A stretch of DNA of 64,000 bases, taken from Stenotrophomonas sepilia (GTDB lineage Bacteria; Pseudomonadota; Gammaproteobacteria; Xanthomonadales; Xanthomonadaceae). The notes below the pieces were generated by a model that made no database searches, was not told the DNA's origin, and saw nothing but the letters and a program-made list of their open reading frames with translations. A program made the position numbers and the translations under genes. Location: contig NZ_LXXZ01000040.1 in the NCBI RefSeq assembly GCF_003244875.1, forward strand, positions 246,091 through 310,090, given 5' to 3'. How positions within the stretch are numbered: position 1 is the stretch's first letter; the number at the start of each line of letters is the position of its first letter. Shown here piece after piece: positions 26,613-33,724 of this stretch.

Positions 26613-27142
26613 GGTGCCAGCACCACGCGCAGGTTGTCCGCAGTCAACACGCTGCGGTTCTGGCCGCGAGCCGTGGCGCTGTTGACGATCACTTCGTGCA
26701 GGCCCGGGAACAGTACGGGCAGGCGCACGACCATGGCCCGCAGCTCGGCCGGCCTGGCGCAGTGGTACTGCAGCGTTGCGCTGAACCCCGCGTGCCGGTG
26801 CTGGCCTGGCGGCGGCGCGGCAGCCGACGCATCGAAGCCCTCGGCCTTGGCATCGTTGCCGGAAAGGCGGCAGCCCGCCGCGGTAGGCAGGGTGACCCAG
26901 CTGCCCCCCTTCAACAGCGCAGTCGCTCGCGCCAGCGCGGCCTGCTCTACCGCATTGGCCGGCGGCCGCTCGAAATCAAGGATGCCGATGCCGGGGGCCT
27001 GCAGGGCGAACTCCAGTGTTTGCTGGTCAAGCGCAACATCGACGGTGGCCTGGCCGTGCACATGCGCACCCAACTGGCGGACGTCATGGGCCTGCGCGGT
27101 GCTGGCCGTCAGCAGCAGGAAAAGAGCAGCAGAACGCTTCAT
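26609..27142 (-). CDS. ZrgA/DUF2796 family zinc-uptake protein
   Basis: A 177-residue periplasmic protein with a signal peptide ending SerThrAlaGlnAla. The mature protein begins HDVRQLGAHVHGQATVDVAL, the His-rich opening typical of DUF2796 (ZrgA), and later has PPPGQHRHAGFSATLQYHCA. In Vibrio, zrgA starts a Zur-controlled zinc uptake operon with ABC genes and two further proteins. The same order is seen here. The start at 27142 has a GGGGGA site. A Zur-like box lies 15 nt upstream. Confidence 0.85.
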   Translation of the reverse strand: MKRSAALFLLLTASTAQAHDVRQLGAHVHGQATVDVALDQQTLEFALQAPGIGILDFERPPANAVEQAALARATALLKGGSWVTLPTAAGCRLSGNDAKAEGFDASAAAPPPGQHRHAGFSATLQYHCARPAELRAMVVRLPVLFPGLHEVIVNSATARGQNRSVLTADNLRVVLAP

Positions 27143-27156
27143 GGGGATCCCCCGGT

Positions 27157-27171
27157 TGTTACTATGTAACA
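27157..27171. promoter_or_regulatory. Zur-like box between zrgA-like and merC-like genes
   Basis: TGTTACTATGTAACA is a palindrome with arms TGTTAC and GTAACA. It resembles the TGTTATnnnATAACA zinc-uptake regulator box of Gammaproteobacteria. It lies in the 31-nt gap between the two divergent genes, three bases from the merC-like start, so Zur could repress both. Confidence 0.65.
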
Positions 27172-27173
27172 TT

Positions 27174-27650
27174 ATGGACCACACCCCCACGACGCCCGCA
27201 AGGGCCCTGGCCCAGCCGCCACGTTCGGCACGCTGGCACCCCCGCTTCGATCTTGCCGGGGCCTGGCTGTCCCTGGCCTGCGCCGCCCACTGCATCGTCC
27301 TGCCCCTGCTGCTGGCCTTCGTGCCGGCCACGATGATGGCGCTGCGCTCGTTCCAGCATCCCGGCCATGGCGCCATGACATGGCTGCTGATGATGTCGCG
27401 CTGGGAGTGGCTGTTCGCGCTGCTGGCCTCCTCGCTGGCCTTGGCGAGTACCTTGGCCGGGGTGTATCGGCATCGGTACTGGTGCCCCCTGCGGTTGGCG
27501 TGCGTCGGCGCCATCCTGCTGTTGTCGGCCTCGCTGTACCTGCCGTTGAAGGAATCGCTGCTCTGGCACGGCGTGGCGACAGCCAGCGGTGGCGTGCTGC
27601 TGGCATGCGCGCATATCGGAAACCGGCGCGCGCTGCACAACCGCCGGTAG
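27174..27650 (+). CDS. MerC-domain membrane protein
   Basis: A 158-residue protein with four predicted membrane helices after a polar N-terminus. Residues about 27-50 (DLAGAWLSLACAAHCIVLPL) carry the MerC-type motif Cys-Ala-Ala-His-Cys. The second pair of helices ends with a Cys near LLACAHIG. MerC proteins transport mercury; many chromosomal members, including those near zinc genes, probably handle other metals. The ATG at 27174 has almost no untranslated leader, so the message may be leaderless. Its TAG stop falls in a GTAG repeat. Confidence 0.82.
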   Translation: MDHTPTTPARALAQPPRSARWHPRFDLAGAWLSLACAAHCIVLPLLLAFVPATMMALRSFQHPGHGAMTWLLMMSRWEWLFALLASSLALASTLAGVYRHRYWCPLRLACVGAILLLSASLYLPLKESLLWHGVATASGGVLLACAHIGNRRALHNRR

Positions 27651-27717
27651 TGCCGGCCGCTGGCCGGCAGCGGCGGTGATCCAGCAGATGGGGAAGCCGG
27701 CCAGCGGCCGGCTCTAC
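27647..27717. repeat. SMAG repeat after the merC-like gene
   Basis: gtagtgccggccgctggccg arm and agccggccagcggccggctc arm ending ctac. The first four bases GTAG include the TAG stop (27648-27650) of the MerC-like gene. Confidence 0.88.
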
Positions 27718-27723
27718 CGATCT

Positions 27724-28626
27724 TTATTCATCGAACGGGCGCTGGCCGAGCGTCTGTGTGACATGGTCGACGAAGCATGTGATGCGCGCGGCCAGCGCGG
27801 TGTTGCGGTAGTACACCGCGTTGATCGGCTGCCGCACCTCCTGCGTCTGCCTGGCCAACAGCTGCACCAGTCGGCCCTCGCGCCGGTCCTGGCCGGTCAG
27901 GAAGTCGGACAGGCAGGCGATGCCCAGCCCGGCCACCGCCATCTGCCGCAGTGTCTCGCCACTGGATGAAGCGATGGCCGGCGCGATCACGAAAGGCCCG
28001 CCATCGGCATCCTGCAGCGGCCATTCGTTCAAGGAGCTGGGCTGGGTGAAACCCAGCAGGTCGTGCTCGCGCAGTTGCTCCGCGCGCGTAGGCGTGCCGT
28101 GCCGTCGCAGGTACTCGGGGCTGGCCAGCACGCGGATGCGACTGTGGCCGATCGGCCGCGCATGCAGGGTCGAATCGCGCAAGACGCCGATGCGGAACGC
28201 CACATCGGTGCGCTTTTCGATCAGGTCGGTGATGCCCTCGTTGGAATTCAACTCCAGCTCCACCTGCGGGTAGCGCTCGCGGAAGCCCTCCAGCAGCGGC
28301 ACGATCACGTGCAGCATGAACGGCGTGGCCGCGTCCACGCGCAGGCGCCCGACCGGCTGCAGCCGCCGCGCCGCCATCTGTTCCTCGGCCTCGTCAACCG
28401 TGGCCAGGATCGTGCGCGCGTACTCCAGGAACGCTGCGCCTTCCTCGGTCAATTCCAGCCGGCGCGTGGTCCGCCGCAGCAGCGTGGTCTGCAGCTTGTC
28501 CTCCAACCGCGCCAGGGTGCGGCTGGTGGCCGAGATGGTCAGCTCCAGCGCCTCGGCCGCCGCCGTGATCGAGCCACCATCGACCACCGCCACGAAGGCC
28601 TTCAGCTCATCCAGGGTGGTTTTCAT
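27724..28626 (-). CDS. LysR-family regulator divergent from dkgB
   Basis: A 300-residue regulator. The N-terminal helix-turn-helix reads LKAFVAVVDGGSITAAAEAL with ATSRTLARLEDKL, typical of the YafC/DmlR group. The substrate-binding domain follows (GRLRVDAATPFMLHVIVPLL). In E. coli, yafC lies divergent from dkgB, and the same pairing is seen here. It probably controls the reductase genes across the 118-bp gap. That gap contains a possible LysR-type site near 28648 (gtatttcccgtatac). Confidence 0.9.
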   Translation of the reverse strand: MKTTLDELKAFVAVVDGGSITAAAEALELTISATSRTLARLEDKLQTTLLRRTTRRLELTEEGAAFLEYARTILATVDEAEEQMAARRLQPVGRLRVDAATPFMLHVIVPLLEGFRERYPQVELELNSNEGITDLIEKRTDVAFRIGVLRDSTLHARPIGHSRIRVLASPEYLRRHGTPTRAEQLREHDLLGFTQPSSLNEWPLQDADGGPFVIAPAIASSSGETLRQMAVAGLGIACLSDFLTGQDRREGRLVQLLARQTQEVRQPINAVYYRNTALAARITCFVDHVTQTLGQRPFDE

Positions 28627-28744
28627 TATTTACCTCGCTGCAAAAGTATTTCCCGTATACACGGCTTAATCAACAAATGTAAAGCACCCACACTTCGCCC
28701 TGTCCCGAGCCCGCCGGCTCTCAACGAAGTCCCTGGAGTCCATC

Positions 28745-29548
28745 ATGAGCGTTCCTTCCTTTGGCGTCGGCACCTTCCGCCTGACCGGCCAGACCGTCAT
28801 CAACTCGGTGCGCAACGCCCTCGACGTCGGCTACCGTGCGGTCGACACGGCGCAGATCTACGGCAACGAAGCCGAGGTCGGCCAGGCCATCGCCGAATCC
28901 GGCGTCCGGCGCGACCAGCTGTTCCTGACCACCAAGATCTGGGTGGACAACTACGCCGTCGACAAGCTGATCCCGAGCCTGCGCGACAGCCTGGCCAAGC
29001 TGCGCACCGACTACGTCGACCTGCTGCTGATCCACTGGCCGGCGCCGGGCAATGGCGTTGAACTGCGCGAGTACATGACCGCGCTGGCCGAAGCCAAGAC
29101 GCTGGGCCTGACCCGCCAGATCGGTGTGTCCAACTTCAACATCGAACTGACCCGGCAGGCCATCGAGGTGGTCGGCGCCGGCGAGATCGCCACCAACCAG
29201 ATCGAACTGAGCCCCTACCTGCAGAACCCGGCACTGACTGCTTTCCTGCAGGATCAGGGCATCACCGTGACCTCCTACATGACCCTGGCCTACGGCAAGG
29301 TGCTGAAGGACCCGGTGCTGGCCACCATCGCCGACAAGCACCAGGCCACCGTAGCCCAGGTCGCGCTGGCGTGGGCGCTGCAACGGGGCTACGCGGTCAT
29401 CCCGTCCTCGACCAAGCGCGAGAACCTGGCCAGCAACCTGCTCGCCCAGGACCTGCGCCTGGATGCCGACGACATGGCCGCGATCGCCGCGCTTGACCGC
29501 AACGGCCGCGAAGTCGATCCGCCGGGCCTGGCCCCGGCCTGGGACTGA
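28745..29548 (+). CDS. dkgB: 2,5-diketo-D-gluconate reductase B (aldo/keto reductase)
   Basis: A 267-residue NADPH-dependent aldo/keto reductase of the DkgB type. These enzymes reduce 2,5-diketo-D-gluconate, methylglyoxal and other small carbonyls in the cytoplasm. The catalytic tetrad is visible: Asp34 ([13 protein letters not shown]), Tyr39, Lys64 (LTTKIW) and His97 (LLLIHWP). The cofactor-binding end has [16 protein letters not shown]. The length matches DkgB. A luciferase-like oxidoreductase follows 11 nt downstream, so the two are probably one transcript. Confidence 0.92.
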   Translation: MSVPSFGVGTFRLTGQTVINSVRNALDVGYRAVDTAQIYGNEAEVGQAIAESGVRRDQLFLTTKIWVDNYAVDKLIPSLRDSLAKLRTDYVDLLLIHWPAPGNGVELREYMTALAEAKTLGLTRQIGVSNFNIELTRQAIEVVGAGEIATNQIELSPYLQNPALTAFLQDQGITVTSYMTLAYGKVLKDPVLATIADKHQATVAQVALAWALQRGYAVIPSSTKRENLASNLLAQDLRLDADDMAAIAALDRNGREVDPPGLAPAWD

Positions 29549-29559
29549 GGAGCCTCGCC

Positions 29560-30507
29560 ATGGGGAGTGCGTTGGCGCGGCTGCAGGCCGGGGGTTTCAG
29601 CATCGGCATCGAAGCACCGCTGGACAATGACTGGACGCCGCTGGGCGAACAGGCGCGACGCGCCGCGCGACGCCTGCCCGGCCAACCGGACCTGCAGCGC
29701 CATGCGGAGCTGGCACGGCTGGCCGACCGCCTCGGCTTCCGTGCGCTGTGGCTACGCGACGTGCCGGTGTACGACCCGGCCTTCGGCGATGCGGCCCAGG
29801 TGTTCGAGGTGTTCAGCTACCTCGGCTATCTGGCCGGCATCACCGAGCAGATCCTGCTGGGCACCGGTGCGGTGGTGCTGCCGATCCGCGAGCCGTTGCT
29901 GACCCTGAAGTCGGCGCGCAGCGTGCAGCGACTCAGCGGCGACCGCCTGCTGCTGGGCGTGGCCAGTGGCGACCGCCCGGTGGAGTACCCGCTGTTCGGC
30001 CGCGACTTCGACAGCCGTGGCAGCCGCTTCCGCGAGCAGATCGCACTGTTGCGCGAAGGCGCCGCCGCGCACCTGCCGCAGGGCCTGGATGTGCTGCCCG
30101 CGGATGGCCCGGCCCTGCCGCTGTTCGTGGCCGGCCTGGCCCAGCAGCAACCGGCGTGGATCGGCCAGCACATGGACGGCTGCCTGGCCTACCCGGGCAC
30201 GCCACAGGACCATGCGCAACGCGTGGCGGCCTGGCGCGCCGTGGCCGGCAACAAACCGTATGCCAGCTTCATCCATCTGGACCTGGTGCCCGATGCCGAT
30301 GCCCCTCTGCAGCGCTGGCGCTTCGGCCTGCGCGGCGGCCGCAACGCCCTGCTGGCCGAGCTGCATGCCATGCAGGCCGCCGGTGTCGACCACATCGGCC
30401 TGCAGTTCCGCCGCAATGAACGGCCGTTGGCCGAAACCTTCCACGAAATCGCCGAGTACGTGCTGCCGCGCTTCCCGGCCCATGCCGGCGCCGCCGCGAC
30501 GGCCTGA
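29560..30507 (+). CDS. LLM-class flavin oxidoreductase
   Basis: A 315-residue protein of the bacterial luciferase-like family, probably using FMN or F420. Visible hallmarks are GIEAPLDN at the N-terminus, LADRLGFRALWLRDVP, GTGAVVLPIREPLLTLKSA and DRLLLGVASGDRP. The substrate is unknown. It sits between dkgB and a cyclase-family gene. The start ATG at 29560 was chosen because it begins the conserved sequence 11 nt after the dkgB stop. Confidence 0.88.
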   Translation: MGSALARLQAGGFSIGIEAPLDNDWTPLGEQARRAARRLPGQPDLQRHAELARLADRLGFRALWLRDVPVYDPAFGDAAQVFEVFSYLGYLAGITEQILLGTGAVVLPIREPLLTLKSARSVQRLSGDRLLLGVASGDRPVEYPLFGRDFDSRGSRFREQIALLREGAAAHLPQGLDVLPADGPALPLFVAGLAQQQPAWIGQHMDGCLAYPGTPQDHAQRVAAWRAVAGNKPYASFIHLDLVPDADAPLQRWRFGLRGGRNALLAELHAMQAAGVDHIGLQFRRNERPLAETFHEIAEYVLPRFPAHAGAAATA

Positions 30508-30526
30508 CAGTTACCGGAGCTTTGCC

Positions 30527-31465
30527 ATGAAGATGAAGACCCTGGCCGCCCTTGCGCTGGCCACCCTGCGGCTGTCCTTCCAGGCTAGTGCCGAGGACTG
30601 GTATCCCTCTGCCTACGGTGCCAATGACGAGATCGGCGCGGCCAACCTGCTGACCGCGGACGTGGTCAAACACGCTGTCTCGCTGGTCAGGACCGGCAAG
30701 ACCTATCCGCTGGCGGTGCCGGTGGACAAGAACCTGCCCGCGTTCCGCCACCGCAGCTTCCGCCTGTACAACGTGCAGGTCGGCCAGCAGGCCGGCACGT
30801 CGCTGGGCCCCAACAGGTTCACCTTCAACGATGAACTGGTGAACGCCTGGACCGGCGTTGGCACCCAGCTCAACGGCATCGGCCATATCGGCATCGACAA
30901 CGTCTACTACAACGGCAACAGGGCCGCCGACTTCGTCACCGTGGACGGCGTGCGCAAGCTCGGCGTCGAGAAGGTGCCGCCAATGGTCACCCGCGGCGTG
31001 GTGCTGGACATGATCGCGTACTACGGCAAGGCGATCGTGCCCGGCGGCACCGAGTTCACCGTGGCCGACATCCAGGCCGTGCTGAAGAAGCAGGGCCTGA
31101 GCCTGCGCAAGGGCGACGTGGTGCTGTTCAACACCGGCTGGCTGGAACTGATCGGCAAGGACGACAAACAGTTCCTGGAAGTGGAACCGGGTATCGGCAT
31201 GGAGGCCGCGAAGTGGCTGGCCGACCAGGGCATCGTCGCCTTCGGTGGCGACACCTGGGCCTCGGAGGTCTACCCGAACCCGGACGGTGCCGAGGAATTT
31301 CCGGTCAACCAGTACATGCTGGCCAAGCGCGGCATCTACAACCTGGAGCTGATCGACAGCCGTGCCCTGGTGCGCGACAAGGCCTGGGAATTCCTGTTCG
31401 TACTCGGCCAGCCGCTGTACGTCGGCTCGACCCAGGTCAACATCAACCCGGTGGCGATTCGATGA
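30527..31465 (+). CDS. Cyclase family protein (kynurenine formamidase-like), exported
   Basis: A 312-residue metal-dependent hydrolase of the cyclase family (PF04199). The N-terminus is a signal peptide ending near SerAla at residue 23. Conserved parts include NDEIGAANLLT, GTQLNGIGHIG with HIG as part of the metal site, TRGVVLDMIAYYG, VVLFNTGW and VAFGGDTWASEV. The family hydrolyses formamides or lactone-like rings; the substrate here is unknown. The start follows a CCGGAG site. It overlaps the next gene by 4 nt (ATGA). Confidence 0.85.
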   Translation: MKMKTLAALALATLRLSFQASAEDWYPSAYGANDEIGAANLLTADVVKHAVSLVRTGKTYPLAVPVDKNLPAFRHRSFRLYNVQVGQQAGTSLGPNRFTFNDELVNAWTGVGTQLNGIGHIGIDNVYYNGNRAADFVTVDGVRKLGVEKVPPMVTRGVVLDMIAYYGKAIVPGGTEFTVADIQAVLKKQGLSLRKGDVVLFNTGWLELIGKDDKQFLEVEPGIGMEAAKWLADQGIVAFGGDTWASEVYPNPDGAEEFPVNQYMLAKRGIYNLELIDSRALVRDKAWEFLFVLGQPLYVGSTQVNINPVAIR

Positions 31466-31785
31466 GCGCTGCCACCGACCTGCCCGTGTTCGCTGGCCGC
31501 CGTTTCCGCGTCTGCTATGACGGCCTGGCGGCCGACAATGCCTACAGCGCCGATGGTCGCCACGTGCAGTACGTCATCGTCTCCGGCGCCTATGCCGGCG
31601 CACGTGGCGAAGCCGCCTGCGAGTGGCAACAGATCAGCGACGGGATCTATGCCATTTCGTGGCAGGAAGCCGACGGCGCCACGGTGGTGCATGTCGACGA
31701 CTTCGTGGGTGGGCGTTCGCTGGCCTGGTTCACCGCCCCCGATGGGAGTTTCCATCGCATGCAGGGGCCGCTGCACGCGCTGTGA
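31462..31785 (+). CDS. MoaF-like small protein, 107 aa
   Basis: A 107-residue protein that resembles MoaF-related domains: FRVCYDGLAADNAYSADGRH, YVIVSGAYAGARGEAACEWQ and QEADGATVVHVDDFVGG are similar in pattern to the lipocalin-like MoaF core. It has no signal peptide. It is translationally coupled to the cyclase-family gene by a 4-nt overlap, so it probably works with it. The real function is unknown. Confidence 0.7.
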   Translation: MSAATDLPVFAGRRFRVCYDGLAADNAYSADGRHVQYVIVSGAYAGARGEAACEWQQISDGIYAISWQEADGATVVHVDDFVGGRSLAWFTAPDGSFHRMQGPLHAL

Positions 31786-31865
31786 TGCCGGCCAGCGGCC
31801 GGCACTACCCAAGCAATACCCCACTCTGTTTGACCGGGCCCGGTAGTGCCGGCCGCTGGCCGGCA
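31785..31865. repeat. Two SMAG half-elements in inside-out order
   Basis: tgccggccagcggccggcactac (ending at 31808) and gtagtgccggccgctggccg (from 31843) occur with their CTAC/GTAG ends facing inward. Both lie in the 3' end of the minus-strand LysR gene and encode part of it. Confidence 0.7.
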
Positions 31866-32758
31866 CCCTCGAACGAGTCGAACACCCCAGTCACCCAGTC
31901 GATGAACACCCGCAACCGCGGCGACGGCGTGCGGTTGCGCGGGTAGACCAGGCTCAAAGGGCTTGGCGTCGGCGGCGCCTCAGGCAACAGCTCGACCAGC
32001 TGCCCGCGCGCGATATACGGGTCCATCCGGTAGCGCGGTGCCTGGATGATGCCCAGGCCTGCGAGCGCAGCACCAAGGAAGGCGTCCGCACCGGACACAC
32101 GCACCCGCGCCGGCAGCGGCAGGTAGCGCACCTGCCCGCCCTGCTGGAACTCCAGCGGAATCAGCTGGCCGCTGGCGCTGGAGCGGTAGCCGACCATCTC
32201 GTGGCCGTCCCGCAGGGCATCGATGCTGCCCGGCGCGCCCCTGGCCTGCACATAGCTTGGCGAGGCCACCGTCACCTCGCGCAGCATCGTCAACCGGCGC
32301 GCCGCCAGATCGCTGTCGGCCAGCGTCCCCACCCGCAACGCCGCATCCACGCCTTCGCGCAACAGGTCGACATAACGGTCGCCTTCACTGACGTCCAGCT
32401 CGATCTCCGGGTAGCGCCGCAGGAATTCCGGCAGGTGCGGAAACAGCAGGTGCCGGCCCAGCGTGCCATGCACTTCAATGCGCAACGGGCCGCGTGGCGG
32501 CGCGTCACGGAACGCGGCCTCCGCATCATCCATGTCGGCGATCAGGCGCAGGCAACGGCCATAGAAGGCCTCGCCTTCGAGCGTTGGCACCACCCGCCGC
32601 GTGGTCCGGTGCAGCAGGCGCACGCCCAGCCGCTGTTCCAGTGCCTTGATCGCGTCGGTCACCGTGGCCCGTGGCAGGCCCAAGTCCTCGGAAGCCCGGG
32701 TGAAGCTGCGGCGCTCGACGATACGGACGAAGGCGCGCATGGCCGTGAAGCGATCCAT
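31805..32758 (-). CDS. LysR-family regulator with repeat-encoded tail
   Basis: A 317-residue LysR regulator. The helix-turn-helix is FVRIVERRSFTRASEDLGLP with RATVTDAIKALEQRL, and the effector domain follows. It lies divergent from an SDR gene 105 nt away, which is the likely target. The last 20 or so residues (GAGQRPALPGPVKQSGVLLG) come from SMAG half-repeats, and the TAG stop is the repeat's GTAG. The family usually ends near residue 297, so this tail is probably an insertion effect. Confidence 0.9.
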   Translation of the reverse strand: MDRFTAMRAFVRIVERRSFTRASEDLGLPRATVTDAIKALEQRLGVRLLHRTTRRVVPTLEGEAFYGRCLRLIADMDDAEAAFRDAPPRGPLRIEVHGTLGRHLLFPHLPEFLRRYPEIELDVSEGDRYVDLLREGVDAALRVGTLADSDLAARRLTMLREVTVASPSYVQARGAPGSIDALRDGHEMVGYRSSASGQLIPLEFQQGGQVRYLPLPARVRVSGADAFLGAALAGLGIIQAPRYRMDPYIARGQLVELLPEAPPTPSPLSLVYPRNRTPSPRLRVFIDWVTGVFDSFEGAGQRPALPGPVKQSGVLLG

Positions 32759-32863
32759 TGTTCGGTGATCCGGATGATGTTGGCGGATTATGCAGGATTA
32801 TCCGAGCGGGCAATGGCGCGAAGATGGCCCTGCGCCACTCCGGCGTGCCCACTGGAAACCACC

Positions 32864-33607
32864 ATGACCCCCTCCCCCGTCCGCTCTGTCGCCCTGGTTA
32901 CCGGCGGCTCCCGTGGCATCGGCGCCGCCATCTCCCGCCGGCTCGCCGCCGACGGCCACGCGGTCGCGATCAACTATGCGGGCCGCCGCGACGACGCCGA
33001 AGCCTTGGCGGCCGAACTCAGCGCAGCCGGCGCGCAGGCCATCGCATTGCAGGCCGATGTCGCCGATCCGCAGGCCATGCGTCAGCTGTTCGATGCCATC
33101 GAAGCCCGTTTCGGCGGTATCGACGTGGTGGTCAACAGCGCCGGCGTGCTGCAGCTGGCGCCGCTGGCCGACACCGACGACGCGTTGTTCGAGCGGGTCA
33201 TCGGCATCAACCTCAAGGGCGCCTTCAACGTGCTGCGTGAAAGTGCGCGCCGGGTGCGCGACGGTGGCCGCATCATCACCCTGTCCACCAGCGTGGTCGG
33301 CACCCGGCTGGAGAACTACAGCGTGTACGCCGCCAGCAAGGCGGCGGTGGAGACCATGGGCGCGATCCTCAGCAAGGAGCTTCGCGGGCGCAACATCACC
33401 GTGAACGCCGTGGCGCCGGGCCCGACCGCCACCGACTTGTTCCTGGACGGCAAGCCGCCCGAGCTGATCGAGCGGCTGGCGAAGATGAACCCGCTGGAGC
33501 GGCTGGGTACGCCCGAGGACATCGCCGGCGCGGTGGGGTTCCTGGCAGGTGCCGATGGCGGATGGATCAACGGCCAGGTGCTGCGCGCCAACGGCGGAAT
33601 GGTGTAG
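32864..33607 (+). CDS. SDR-family oxidoreductase
   Basis: A 247-residue classical short-chain dehydrogenase. The cofactor motif is TGGSRGIG (residues 13-20), the NSAG motif is at 91-94, and the active site has Ser143, Tyr155 and Lys159 (YAASK). The C-terminus LAGADGGWINGQVLRANGGMV is typical of FabG-like SDRs using NADP(H). The substrate is unknown. It is divergent from a LysR gene that probably controls it. Direct repeats of ggattat in the gap may be part of the regulator's site. Confidence 0.9.
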   Translation: MTPSPVRSVALVTGGSRGIGAAISRRLAADGHAVAINYAGRRDDAEALAAELSAAGAQAIALQADVADPQAMRQLFDAIEARFGGIDVVVNSAGVLQLAPLADTDDALFERVIGINLKGAFNVLRESARRVRDGGRIITLSTSVVGTRLENYSVYAASKAAVETMGAILSKELRGRNITVNAVAPGPTATDLFLDGKPPELIERLAKMNPLERLGTPEDIAGAVGFLAGADGGWINGQVLRANGGMV

Positions 33608-33645
33608 ATCGCACAGATGGCATCCACGCATGGCGCGACGCCCTT

Positions 33646-33717
33646 GTAGAGCCGAGCCCATGCTCGGCTGCTCTTCGCGCAAAGGCCAGAAGCAGCCGAG
33701 CGTGGGCTCGGCGCTAC
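33646..33717. repeat. SMAG repeat between SDR and czcA
   Basis: gtagagccgagcccatgctc arm and gccgagcgtgggctcggc arm ending gctac. It lies between the convergent SDR and czcA genes. A short related motif (catccacgcatggcg) precedes it, and the SDR stop TAG also follows a G (GTAG). Confidence 0.8.
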
Positions 33718-33724
33718 AGTCAGG

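Noticed and set aside
25692..27650. 652-codon plus-strand frame opposite the zinc operon
   Set aside because: Only the last 158 codons look like a protein (MerC-like); the rest is antisense to the ABC genes.
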